A DNA stretch of 64,000 nt. Source: Sordariomycetes sp. S80-01Y (lineage: Eukaryota > Ascomycota > Sordariomycetes). This document shows, piece by piece, positions 32,811 through 43,419 of this stretch. The translations under genes were made by a program, and so were the position numbers. The DNA lies in the NCBI GenBank assembly GCA_037042185.1, contig JAXQJY010000029.1, forward strand, positions 1,736,001-1,800,000, read 5' to 3'. Positions within the stretch are counted from its first letter, which is position 1, and each line of letters starts with the position of its first letter. The notes beneath the pieces are model-generated. The model was not told the origin of the DNA. It was given only the letters and a program-made list of their open reading frames with translations, and did no database searches.

Positions 32811-35800
32811 TTACAGCGGCTTGCCGCCGATGAAGTCGGACCATCGGCGGACTTCCGAGGGGATGCCCTCCTTGCGGGGCAGCTTCTCGCTCATACATTG
32901 GGCGAAGAGAATGGCCGTCTGGGCACGGTTAGCGAATAGTCACACAGACTAGAGCGAGGAAGGCTTACCTGGGGCTCCATGAACAGAGGCACGCCAAAGT
33001 CGACGGCATTGCGACGCATGACGTAGTCAACGTCAAGTGTTGTCCTGCCACGCTCCATGGCCAAGTTGAAACATCCGCGGATGTCGTACTTCGCAAACAC
33101 CTCACGGAGGGCACGCTTGTCCTCCTTGGGGAACTCAATGACCTCGACGTTGACCTTATCCTTGCAGCTCGATTCCAAGAACTCCTTGACGTCATCAGCA
33201 GCAGCGTAGAGCTTGTAGCCCATAGGCGACAGGTAGTCGGCGACCTGGGTCAACCAGGGCTTGGTAACGTTGCCTCCGAGGAGGATACCCTCACCAGGCT
33301 CGGGCATGCGGAAGTTCATGGTCGATTGCAGGGACGCCCAGTAGGCCTCGACAAGGTCCTTTCCGAAGCAGGCAATCTCTCCAGTAGACGACATCTCGAC
33401 ACCGAGGAAGGGGTCGGCACCAGCGAGACGAGTCCACGAAAATTGAGGAACCTTGGTAGCAACGTAGTCACGCTTGACCGCCATCAGATCGGTAGGAGCT
33501 GGGACGTCCCTGCCGACGAGAGCCTTGGTGGCGACATCGATGAAGTTCTGGCCGAGGACCTTGCTGACGAAGGGGAAGGATCGGGAGGCACGGAGGTTGC
33601 ACTCAATGACCTTGAGCGCGGGCTCGCTGCCTTCGGCATCGGCCTTGATAATCTGCATGTTGAAGGGACCGGTAATCTTCCAGGCCTTGGCAACCTTCTG
33701 GGCAATCTCCTTGACACGGGCCATGATAGACTCGTCGAGGTTGGCCGGGGGGAGGATCAGAGTAGCGTCACCAGAGTGGACACCGGCTTGTTCGACGTGC
33801 TCGGAGACGGCGTGCACAATGAGCTCACCGTTGGAGGCGACGCCATCGACGTCGATCTCCTGAGCGCCCTCGATAAACTTGCTGATGACGACGGGGTGGT
33901 CAGGCGACACGCTGCTAGCAGCCTCAAGCTTCTCCTTGAGATCCTCCTGGCTGCGGATGACAGTCATGGCAGCGCCGGACAGGACGTAGGAGGGACGGAC
34001 AAGAACAGGGTAGCCAACGTCGGAAGCAAACTTCTCAGCCTCAGCGACGGAGGTAAGCTCCTTCCAAGCAGGCTGATCGATGCCGATGCTGTCGAGGATT
34101 TCAGAGAACTTCTGACGATCCTCAGCCTTGTCGATGTCCTGAGGATTGGTACCGAGAACTTTAGCGCCGCCATCTTCTTGCAGGCGGAGAGCGATGTTCT
34201 GAGGCAATTGCCCACCGACAGATACGACAACACCCTTGGCGGCTTCAAGCTCGTAGATGTCCATGACACGCTCGTAGCTGAGCTCCTCGAAGTAGAGCTT
34301 GTCGGCCTCATCGAAATCGGTAGAGGTAGTCTCGGGGTTGTACTTTGAACTTGGTTAGCATGGTCCAAACAGTCATCAGTTGAGCGAGTGTGAGAAGCAT
34401 TTGATACTTCGGAAACGGGGGCCAGCAACAAGGATTGATAGTGAAGCAGTTCCAAAACCCAGCGGGACGCAAGCGCCTCGAAATCTTTGCAGATTCTTGC
34501 CCCAAGGCTTTTGACAGGACCGTAAGGCCCATGACAGGGGGTAGCGCGAACTTACGTTGATCATGACAGTCTTCTCACCCATCTTGCGGAGAGCCTGGGT
34601 GGCGCTGACGGCACACCAGTCGAACTCCACGGAGCTACCAATTCGGTATACACCACTTCCCAACACAATAGTGCCGTTGTCTTCGAAAGTGACATCGTGG
34701 GAATCGGCATTGTAGGTCGTGTACAGGTAGTTGGTGTCAGCAGGGAACTCAGCAGCTAAGGTGTCAATCTTCTTCACCCAGGGGTGAATGTTGAAGGCCT
34801 TCCTAGCTGCACGGGCCTCGAGCTCAGTGCAGCCAGTCGCGTTGGCGATTTGGCGATCAGAGAAGCCTTGCCTCTTGGCCTTCAGGAGCTGAGCCTTTTT
34901 GAGGTTCTGGATGCCGCCGGCAGCCTCGAGCTCACGGTTGGTGTTGACGAGGTTCTGGAGCTTGCCGAGGAACCACTTGTCGATCTTGGTCAGCTCGTGC
35001 ACCCTGTCAACCGTGTAGTTCTCGTGGAGCATGGCTTGGCCAACAGCTAACCACCGGCGGTCGGTGGGGTTCTGCAGCTCGTAGTCGAGATCCTCAAACT
35101 TGTCGCCCTGGAAACCAACGAACCGGGGGTCAACTTGACGAATGGCCTTTTGGAAAGACTCCTCGAAAGTACGGCCGATGGCCATGACCTCACCGACGGA
35201 TTTCATGGCACTGCCGATGTCGCGCTTAACGTGCTGGAACTTTGACAAATCCCAACGGGGGATCTTTGTCACGATGTAATCCAACGAAGGCTCGAAGTTG
35301 GCGGTTGTGGTCTTCGTAACGGCGTTGGGCAGCTCGGGAAGGGTGTGTCCAAGACCAATCTTGGCGGCCGTGTAGGCCAGGGGGTACCCAGTAGCCTTAG
35401 AGGCCAGAGCAGATGACCGGGAGAGACGAGCGTTGACCTCGATGACTCGGTAATCGAGACCATCAGGCTGGAGCGCATATTGCACGTTACACTCGCCAAC
35501 AACACCGAGATGACGGACGATCTTGATAGCCGCGGACCGAAGCATGTGGTACTCATCGTCACTGAGCGTTTGGCTAGGAGCGACAACAATTGAGTCACCA
35601 GTGTGAATACCGAGAGGGTCGAAGTTCTCCATGTTACACACGGTGATGCAGTTGTTGTTGGCGTCTCTGACGACCTCGTATTCAAGCTCCTTCCAGCCCT
35701 TGAGCGACTTTTCGACCAGGATCTGAGGCGAGAGTGTGAGAGATCGAGCCGCCATGTTGCGAAGCTCCTCCTCGTTGTTCGCGAAGCCAGAACCTAGACC

Positions 35801-36646
35801 ACCCAGAGCGTAGGCAGCACGAACGATGATCGGGTATCCGACTTCCTTGGCGGCGTCTAGAGCCTCCTCAACCGTGCCGACCGCAATCGATTGGGCGATG
35901 GGGATGTTGATCTCCTCGAGAGCCTTGGCGAAAAGATCACGATCCTCGCTGAGCTCAAGAGTGCGCACGCTGGTACCGAGGACCTTGACGCCATACTTCT
36001 CGAACAGTCCCTGGCGCTGCATCTGGACACCCAAGTTCAGGGCAGTCTGTCCACCGAAGGAAAGGAAGATGCCATCGGGCTTCTCCTTCTCGAAGACGTA
36101 CGAGACGTACTCGGGAGTGACGGGAAGGTAGTAGATCTCGTCGGCTAGCGCATGGTTGGTCTGAATGGTCGCGATGTTTGGGTTGATCAGCACGGATTTC
36201 ACACCAGCCTCCCTGAGAGCTTTCAGAGCTTGTGCGCCTGTAGGGAAAAGCGGTCAGCATGTGCTCTGCCATGTAGGATGGGCCGGAAGTTCCGGGGATG
36301 ACCAACCTGAATAGTCGAATTCACCAGCCTGTCCAATTGCAAGACCTCCGGAGCCAATGACAACGACCTTCTTGACGTCGACAGTCTGTTGAGGCTTGAT
36401 GACCCCGCTGTCGATGTAGGCCTTGGGGTTCGGAGCCGACTGGTCAACGCTTGAGCTGTAGTTGCGCACAATGGAGATTGTTCCCAGGCGCTTCTGGCCG
36501 TTCTGCACCGACTTGAGAGGAGAGCTGGAGACCCTCAAGGCGGCATTGGTGAAGGACCTCGTGGGCAGAGTGGTCGCGACTCGTCGTCCGCATCGGAGCA
36601 TAGCCGGAGCCCGGCCAGCGAGCAGCGATGTGTAGGCTGGAAGCAT
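32811..36646 (-). CDS. arg-3: Carbamoyl-phosphate synthase large chain, arginine-specific, mitochondrial
   Basis: A 1,167-residue synthetase that makes carbamoyl phosphate for arginine synthesis from bicarbonate, ATP and ammonia delivered by the small subunit. The four exons are 36646-36307, 36237-34556, 34342-32969 and 32918-32811. The first 75 or so residues are Arg/Ser-rich without acidic residues, a mitochondrial transit peptide. Two ATP-grasp halves follow: the first begins with [21 protein letters not shown] and the second with [15 protein letters not shown]. The allosteric domain ends in [14 protein letters not shown]. The length matches Neurospora ARG-3. It has no fused transcarbamylase, so it is not the pyrimidine enzyme. 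Intron 2 is unusually long (213 bp). The ATG at 36646 is the first one in frame. Confidence 0.96.
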
Positions 36647-38841
36647 TTTGGCGGCGTCTCGGGAAGTCAAGGCTGTTCTGGCGTCGAGCCGCGGGCAGCC
36701 TGGGGCGTGAGAGTCCCAATTGAGTGGTTTGGGCGATCAGAGAGCTCGTGGTGGTCGGGAGGTTTTGAGAGGAGCGATTGTCGGTGACTCTTTTTTCTTG
36801 CCTACCGGTTGCCCGGTGGGGAGATGTCGGGCATCTAGGGTCTGCGTCACCCAATAAGATTACAGCCAACAAAGCGTTCAGTGATAACAATTACTACGAT
36901 AAGCAAACGGCACTGTGTTATCCCAACATTTTAGGCACGCGACACGATATCGGAGCTGCTCCCAGTGTAAGCCAGGAAATACATCAACCCATTTACTTGG
37001 TCCGGCTCAGAGAGAATGATCATGTATACAGCCTGCAGTCAGATACCCCTTTCACAGACGATATAGCTGCCACCGTGAGATTGAGCAAAATAGTCTCAAG
37101 CAGAAAAAAGTTCAGCCGACACCGCAGTTTCCTTTGGAGTCGGTACAACGCTAAGAAAAAGTGACGAAGTGCATGGCCCGAGCGTCAAGTAGCTGTCCAT
37201 ATCCAGGGTGCGTGGAAGGTACCTTGCACTGTTCCTGCAGGTGCAGCCGTGCACGTACCGTGACCCATCTGGCCGCCGCTATCGCAGCCTGCCTCACAGC
37301 TCTGTCATCAGGCGCTCGGCTTCCTTTCTTCCATACCCCCTTTTCATAACAACGAGTCCTCTCGATGACTCAATACTTCGCCGATCCAAACGCCTGGATC
37401 GTTTCTCGAATTGCGGAGTCCGGGACGACAAGAAAAATTGATCAGCCGGGCGCGTTAGGTCACGTTAGTCGCGTCTTTGCGGCTTACACATGGAAGAAAC
37501 ACCTTCAACATTACTTGCTGGGCGCGACACCTCAGGTTGGCTCCGCACAAGTTCTCGATACCAGCTCGAGTGTTTGAAGAGAGGAGCATTTTGTGCATGA
37601 CCACCCTCACGCAATGCTCATCTCACGAACCATCTGTCCATTATCGGTTCGCCTAGCGTTGACACCGCTTGCATGAGATGCCAGCCCTCGAGCCTCCGAG
37701 CGTCCTCACAGTGCTACGGGATACGCCTTTTCGACCTAGCGAAGCGATGGTTCTACCGTTCGCCATTCGCAACAAAAATCCAAGGGCATTTCTCCAGGAA
37801 GCTAGTGCTTGCAGTCCGTCGTATCTCACCACTTGACTGTGTGAGACGGACCAACTCGTCGACGCGGAGCCGACAAGGCCGAGTGATGTCAAGTGATCGC
37901 TTGGAAGGATTCAAGTCGAATGAAAGTTCCTTCTTCGGGCTGGGATAAGGGAATAATTGTACTTCGCGCGTGTATCCCACTTGCTCTGAGGCTCATCCTC
38001 CTCCCTTCAGGCCCGGACAATACCCAGGCATGGAGATCATGATTCATGGTAGGAGTCCAAATGGAGGCAGTAGACTGGAAGGGGTATTGAACTCGAGGAG
38101 ACACGTCGTTTGGGTACACTGAGTCGGGTACTGGAGCCCAGCGGTATGTGGTTAGTGCTGCTCATCCGCGCCAGTCACCACCATCCAGGAAATATCTCCC
38201 TTGAACCGTCCACAACTCATACGATCCGGGTGAGAGGCATCTCCTTCCTTCTTCTTATTCTTTTCAAGGGAGAGGCCTTAGACTATTTCTAATTTCTTGG
38301 CCTTTCTTTGCCCATCCCCCCAGTGGAATGCTTGCACATTCCCGAGCCACCGGGACTCCTTTTTTCAAGGCAAGACAGGAGTCTTGATAAGCCGACTTTT
38401 TGTCACATTCCACACCCCTGACGCTCTTTTCTTGATTTGCTTAATTTCAAAGACACGATCGAAGAATCTGAAGTCCCGCGACAGCGGGACGTTCACGTGC
38501 GGACTCTGCGGGAGGCGGCGAGCTTGGTCCCTCGGTCGCTCTGCGTTCCAAGACGAAGCGCGTCTTCCCGCGAAAGGAGACTCTCCCCTCTGCTGGCGTT
38601 CCTTGGCTGTCCGCTTCGTACGAACCTACCACTCATCTACCGCCGGCTTCCGAGACAGCGTGCTCAGAAGCTCAGAGCGGTAGTTGACCAGATGTCGGAC
38701 ATGCCGAGTATAAGATGAGACCCCAACACCGTGCACGTTGTCGATGTGTTTGCAACGACAGCAGCAAAACTGCATGCGCCAGGCAGTTTCACCTAGTATC
38801 TCGGTTTGTTTTCACTCTTTCACTTACCGCGACCCGACACT
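36647..38841. other. Gene-poor region of 2.2 kb
   Basis: I find no supportable gene. The 3' half is the promoter of the secreted glycine-rich protein, with TATAAG at 38709. A perfect 7-bp hairpin with a GACA loop lies at 38473-38490. The other open frames are short and lack motifs. Confidence 0.5.
38709..38714 (+). promoter_or_regulatory. TATA-like box of the glycine-rich protein gene
   Basis: TATAAG lies 133 bp before the ATG at 38842. Confidence 0.4.
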
Positions 38842-41800
38842 ATGAAGGGCGATACTTCGGCCTTTCTCCTCCTTGCTAGTCTGCTCGGCAGTACCCTGGC
38901 GGCGCCTACAGGCCACCGTGCCTCCGCTGACCAGGAGGAGATTCTCAAGCGGCAGATTGGTGGACTTCTGTCTAACGGCGGCGACATTCGCAACAAGCTT
39001 GCTCAGCTTAACGGCAACGATGAGATCCTGACGCGTCAGCTTGAGGCTGTCCGTAGCATTGTTGAGCGCAGCTCTGGCGGCTCAAGCGGTGGTCTTCTCG
39101 GTGGTGCTCTGATCCCTGGCCTTCTTCGCGCGGCTCAAATAGAAGCCGAGCGCGAGCACATTCAAAAACGGCAGTCCTTCAGCTTTTCAGGAGGCTTGAG
39201 TGGCTCACAGGGTGACGAGGCTGCTCAGAACAACGTCCTCAACATTCCCCTGGGACTCGTCAGCTTCGGTGGTTCAAGCAGCAGCAGCAGCAGCAGCGGC
39301 AGCGATGGCGGCAATGGGATCTTTAGTATCCTCGGCGAGGCGCAGGCCGATGCTCCCACTGGAGGTGCCCTCGATGCTGGCCTTGGAAGTTTTGGCCTTA
39401 GTGACCTTGGCTCCGGTCTTTTTGGTGACGTCGGTGGCAGCCTGAGTGGCATCGCTGGCGGCCTGCTCGGCGGCGGCAGCAACGGTGTTGGCACGAACAG
39501 CGGTGGCGGCAATGGATTCGGCCTCAGCGATCTCGCCGCTGGCGCATTTGGAGGCGGCGATAAGGGCAGCGGAACCAACAGTGGTGGCGGCAATGGTTTT
39601 GGCCTAAGTGACCTCGCAGGTGGTCTTTTCGGAGGCGGCGATAAGGGCAGCGGAACCAACAGTGGTGGCGGCAATGGTTTTGGCCTAAGTGACCTCGCAG
39701 GTGGTCTCTTCGGAGGTGGTGATAAGGGCAGCGGAACCAACAGTGGTGGCGGCAACGGGTTTGGCCTGAGTGACCTCGCAGGCGGCCTCTTCGGAGGTGG
39801 CTCTGGTAATGGCGCAGAAAGTGCTTCAGGCGACCTCGACTTGGGAGGACTCAGCGGAGGGCTCGGTCTTGATGGCGAGGCATCCGGAGATGTTTCTCTC
39901 GACGGCTCCGGTGACTTGGATCTCAGCGGACTCTTTGGAGGGGGTTCTGGCACTGGCTCAGGCGGCCTTGACCTCGATGGACTTGACATCGGAGGGCTCT
40001 TTGGAGGCGGTGCTGACGGAAGCGCCAGCGGCAGTGCTGACGGCGCTGGAAGTCTTAACCTCGATGGACTCAATCTCGGTTCACAGATTGGAGGGGGTAT
40101 TGGCTTGGATGGACTCAATCTGGATGGACTCAACCTCGGTTCCCAGATTGGAGGGGGTATTGACTTGGACGACCTTAACCTAGATGGACTCAACTTCGGC
40201 CAATTGTTTGGCGGAGACTCTGGCAGTGGCTCAGGCGGCCTTGACGTCGATGGACTTGATATCGGAGGGCTCTTTGGAGGCGGTGCCGACGGAAGCGCCA
40301 GCGGCAGTGCTGACGGCGCTGGAAGCCTCAATCTCGGTGCGCAGGTCGGAGGCGGCTCTGGCAGTGGCTCCGGCGGTCTTAATCTCGACGGACTCAACAT
40401 CGGTTCACAGATTGGGGGCGGCTCTGGCAGTGGCTCAGGTGGCCTCAACCTTGACGGACTCGACATCGGTTCACAGATTGGGGGTGGTCTTGGCTTAGAT
40501 GGACTCAATCTCGACGGGCTCAACTTCGGCGGACTGTTTGGCGGGGGCTCCGGCGGCAGCGAAGGAGGTGCTTCTGGTAACTCAGGAGGCCTCAATGGCG
40601 GTCTCAGCGGTGGTATCGGACTTGGCGGTGGCGCGTCTGGTGAAGCATCGAAAGATGTATCCGGAGACGCGTCAGCTTCTGCCAGTGGCTCTGGCAGCCT
40701 TAACCTCGACGGCCTAAACCTGGGTGCACAACTCGGAGGCGGCTCTGGGAGTGGCTCAGGTGGTCTCAACCTCGACGGACTCGACATCGGTTCACAGATT
40801 GGAGGAGGTCTTGGCTTAGATGGACTTAACCTCGACGGACTCAACATCGGCTCACAGATTGGAGGTGGTCTTGGCTTAGATGGACTCAACCTCGACGGGC
40901 TCAACTTCGGCGGACTGTTCGGAGGAGGCTCTGGTAAGGGCTCAGGCGGGCTTAACCTCGACGGACTCAACTTCGGCGGACTATTCGGAGGAGGCTCTGG
41001 TGCCGGAGGCGCTTCTGGCGGCGGTCTCAGCGGTGGGATTGGACTTGGTGGTGACGCCTCTGGTGAAGCATCCGGCGACATATCCGGAGACGCATCTGGA
41101 GACGCGTCTGCTGACGGCTCAGCCTCTGCCAGTGGCTCTGGTGGGCTCAACCTCGATGGCCTCAACTTCGGTGGACTCTTTGGTGGATCTGGCGGCGGCG
41201 CTGACGGACCTGGCAACCTCGGTCTCAACGCCATGTTGCAAGGTGCTGCCGATGGCTCTGGAAGCATCAATCTCAACAATCTCGATCTTGGCAGCCTGAC
41301 TGGCGGCCTCAATCTCGAGGCTGGTGCTGGCGATGTCGACCTCAGTAACCTAGACGGCCTTGACCTAGGCGATCTGGACCTTGGCGGTCTAGACCTGGGT
41401 GGTATTGGTGGCGCTCTCAGTGGTGCTTTAAGCGGTGCTGCTGGTGCGGCTAACGGTATCGCTGGAGCCGGTGCTGGAGCTGGTGCTGGTGCCAGTGCCG
41501 GTGCCGACATCGTTGGGTCTCTTGGTAGTTCTCTTGTCGGCAAGGTCAGCGGATCGTCTGGCGGCGCCCTTGACCTCGGCAACTTCGACTTCGGTGGTGA
41601 TTTCCTGAACAATCTTGACGGCGATGTCAAGACTGGCGGTGTCCTCGATCTCGGTGGGGCTCAGCTCAACGGCGTCACTGATGGTCTCTTTGGAGATCTC
41701 TTTGGTAGCATCTTTGGCGGCCTCTTCGGCGGCATTGGTGGTGGCTTCAACGCTCAGGGTGCCATCGACGGCCTGAATGGCCTCGCTGGCGACTTTGGAT

Positions 41801-42969
41801 CTGCTGCAGGTAACGTTGCCGGCGCTGCCTCTGGCATTTTCGACGGGCTCCTCAATGGTGTAGGCGACGCCTTTGAGGCTGGTGCTAATGGGCTCGCCGG
41901 TCTCGCTGGTGATGTTGCCAGCGGTGCTGCCAACGGTGCTGGCGCAATCCTTGGCGGACTCGACGGCATCTCTGGCGGCGTCAGTGGCGGAATCGGCGCT
42001 GGTGGCAGTGGTGGTGTCGATGTTTCTGGTAGTGGTGATGCCGGCGCCTCAGCCTCTGGATCCAACTCTGGCGGTCTCTTTGGAGACATCTTTGGAGGAG
42101 GCAGTGATGAAGGTGATGCCGATGATGCTGGGGCGTCTGGCTCCTCATCTGGCTCCGCCTCTGGCTCCGTGTCTGGCTCCGGCTCCGATGGAGGTCTCTT
42201 CGGCAGCATCTTTGGAGGAGGCGGTGCTGAGGGTGATGCTGAGGGTGCTGGAGCTTCGGGCTCTGTGTCTGGCTCTGTGTCTGGCTCTGGTTCTGACGGA
42301 GGTGTCCTCGGTAGCATCTTTGGAGGAGGCGGTGCTGAGGGTGGTGCTGAGGGTGCTGGAGCCTCTGGCTCTGCGTCGGGCTCTGGTTCTGAAGGGGGTC
42401 TCCTCGGCAGCATCTTTGGAGGAGGCGGCGCTTCCGCCGATGCCTCTGCTGGCAGTTCTAGTTCCTCTGGTTCTGCTGAAGGCGCTGGCTCCTCATCCTC
42501 TTCTTCTTCTGACGGCGGTATCTTCGGCGCTGGAGGGAGCGGCTCTGGCGAGTCTGGCTCAGGTACTGTCACAGACGGAGTATTTGGCAACAACGCCGAT
42601 GAAAGCCAGGGAGGCTCTTCGAGCGAGGAGGCGTCTTCTGAATCTTCGCAGTCCATCGAATTCGACTCCGATTCCGATTCCGGCTCAGACTCCGACTCAA
42701 GCTCTGGCTCCTCGGATTCCGACTCTAGCTCGTCCAGCTCCATCACCTTCGACTCCGACTCCGACTCCTCCAATTCCGAGTCCAGCAACAGCGATAGCGA
42801 CAGCAAGGGTGGATCCGACTACAGCTTCAGCACCATCTCCTTCGACGAGTCACCGGCTCCCACAGGCACCAGCGACTCCGAAGGATCCTCATACTCCTAC
42901 AGCTACTCCTACCCCGGCCCCACGGGGGATAGCAGCAATGACGACAGCAATGATGATAATGACAATTAA
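38842..42969 (+). CDS. Secreted glycine-rich repeat protein with Kex2-like sites
   Basis: A single-exon protein of 1,375 residues that begins with a clear signal peptide (about residues 1-20, LLLASLLGSTLA). Dibasic or similar sites follow, each before Gln: ILKR|Q (36-37), ILTR|Q (64-65) and IQKR|Q (109-110). The body is Gly/Ser/Asp/Leu-rich and built of several repeat families. Four copies of a 27-residue unit with SGGGNGFGLSDLAGG lie at about 217-323. A long array of LNLDGLN and GSQIGGG units lies at about 390-790, and about four 40-residue units with GSIFGGGGAEG near 1077-1200. The tail is Ser/Asp-rich and Tyr-containing. No GPI signal is visible. I do not recognise a family; a cell-wall or matrix structural protein is the likely class. 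Confidence 0.85.
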   Translation: MKGDTSAFLLLASLLGSTLAAPTGHRASADQEEILKRQIGGLLSNGGDIRNKLAQLNGNDEILTRQLEAVRSIVERSSGGSSGGLLGGALIPGLLRAAQIEAEREHIQKRQSFSFSGGLSGSQGDEAAQNNVLNIPLGLVSFGGSSSSSSSSGSDGGNGIFSILGEAQADAPTGGALDAGLGSFGLSDLGSGLFGDVGGSLSGIAGGLLGGGSNGVGTNSGGGNGFGLSDLAAGAFGGGDKGSGTNSGGGNGFGLSDLAGGLFGGGDKGSGTNSGGGNGFGLSDLAGGLFGGGDKGSGTNSGGGNGFGLSDLAGGLFGGGSGNGAESASGDLDLGGLSGGLGLDGEASGDVSLDGSGDLDLSGLFGGGSGTGSGGLDLDGLDIGGLFGGGADGSASGSADGAGSLNLDGLNLGSQIGGGIGLDGLNLDGLNLGSQIGGGIDLDDLNLDGLNFGQLFGGDSGSGSGGLDVDGLDIGGLFGGGADGSASGSADGAGSLNLGAQVGGGSGSGSGGLNLDGLNIGSQIGGGSGSGSGGLNLDGLDIGSQIGGGLGLDGLNLDGLNFGGLFGGGSGGSEGGASGNSGGLNGGLSGGIGLGGGASGEASKDVSGDASASASGSGSLNLDGLNLGAQLGGGSGSGSGGLNLDGLDIGSQIGGGLGLDGLNLDGLNIGSQIGGGLGLDGLNLDGLNFGGLFGGGSGKGSGGLNLDGLNFGGLFGGGSGAGGASGGGLSGGIGLGGDASGEASGDISGDASGDASADGSASASGSGGLNLDGLNFGGLFGGSGGGADGPGNLGLNAMLQGAADGSGSINLNNLDLGSLTGGLNLEAGAGDVDLSNLDGLDLGDLDLGGLDLGGIGGALSGALSGAAGAANGIAGAGAGAGAGASAGADIVGSLGSSLVGKVSGSSGGALDLGNFDFGGDFLNNLDGDVKTGGVLDLGGAQLNGVTDGLFGDLFGSIFGGLFGGIGGGFNAQGAIDGLNGLAGDFGSAAGNVAGAASGIFDGLLNGVGDAFEAGANGLAGLAGDVASGAANGAGAILGGLDGISGGVSGGIGAGGSGGVDVSGSGDAGASASGSNSGGLFGDIFGGGSDEGDADDAGASGSSSGSASGSVSGSGSDGGLFGSIFGGGGAEGDAEGAGASGSVSGSVSGSGSDGGVLGSIFGGGGAEGGAEGAGASGSASGSGSEGGLLGSIFGGGGASADASAGSSSSSGSAEGAGSSSSSSSDGGIFGAGGSGSGESGSGTVTDGVFGNNADESQGGSSSEEASSESSQSIEFDSDSDSGSDSDSSSGSSDSDSSSSSSITFDSDSDSSNSESSNSDSDSKGGSDYSFSTISFDESPAPTGTSDSEGSSYSYSYSYPGPTGDSSNDDSNDDNDN
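39490..39810 (+). repeat. 81-bp tandem repeat, 4 copies
   Basis: Four near-identical copies of an 81-bp unit encode a 27-residue repeat within the glycine-rich protein gene. The second and third are almost the same at the base level, which indicates recent unequal exchange or correction between copies. Confidence 0.85.
40000..41220 (+). repeat. Array of LDGLN / GSQIGGG coding repeats
   Basis: Some twenty short units of the form LxLDGLN(L/I/F)G alternate with QIGGG or LFGGG and GSGSGG spacers inside the glycine-rich protein gene. Larger blocks (for example 39930-40060 and 40210-40330) are duplicated with few changes. Confidence 0.8.
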
Positions 42970-43419
42970 GTATAACAGAATACGGTTGAAACAGCGGCCT
43001 TTCTATTCCAAAACCTGGGATGGCACCTGCGCGGAAGCCCTAAGGGGAAAATGGAGGCTGTGACGGCAGAGCATACGATTTGTTGACGGCGGGAAGATCT
43101 CTTCCTTTCATTCTATATCTTCTCTTAAATGGAAAAGAAGTTCGTTCCACCAAAGTGTTCATTCGTCTGTGAGAGACATGTGCCTGATTCCTACACTGCA
43201 TGAAGAGCGTGTCACTCAGGCTCGTCGGGGCATCGCTCAGTTTGCGCATGAATCTAACGTGATCGCTGAAAGCTACGTGGCAATCAGAACGTCGTAGTTG
43301 TATGGTCCGCCTAACTTCGATGCAAATGCCACATCTCGCCCTAACGCCTCTACCAAAGCAGCCCGACCACCCTGCCAATGTCCAAAGAGCAACTACCGAC
43401 CATGATTCATTACGAGCGT
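42970..43419. other. Intergenic, convergent 3' ends
   Basis: This 450-bp stretch lies between the glycine-rich protein gene and the npl4 gene. Nothing else is seen. Confidence 0.6.

Noticed and set aside
33326-34348. 340-codon plus-strand frame opposite the carbamoyl-phosphate synthase gene
   Set aside because: Shadow of the real minus-strand gene; sequence is Leu/Val/Asp-rich without any motif.
37365-37577. Small open frames between the carbamoyl-phosphate synthase gene and the glycine-rich gene
   Set aside because: Short, overlapping on both strands, no conserved pattern; consistent with chance in a 2.2-kb intergenic region.
39225-41630. 801-codon open frame on the minus strand, opposite the glycine-rich protein gene
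   Set aside because: It is a Pro/Ser/Arg-rich mirror of the repeats. A repetitive GC-rich sense frame with strong codon bias leaves the antisense frame without stops. It has no ATG context, signal or domain of its own.
41754-43063. Long frames of 350 and 396 codons overlapping the 3' part of the glycine-rich gene on both strands
   Set aside because: Same cause: low-complexity Gly/Ser/Asp codons read in other frames. The sense frame with the signal peptide explains the region.
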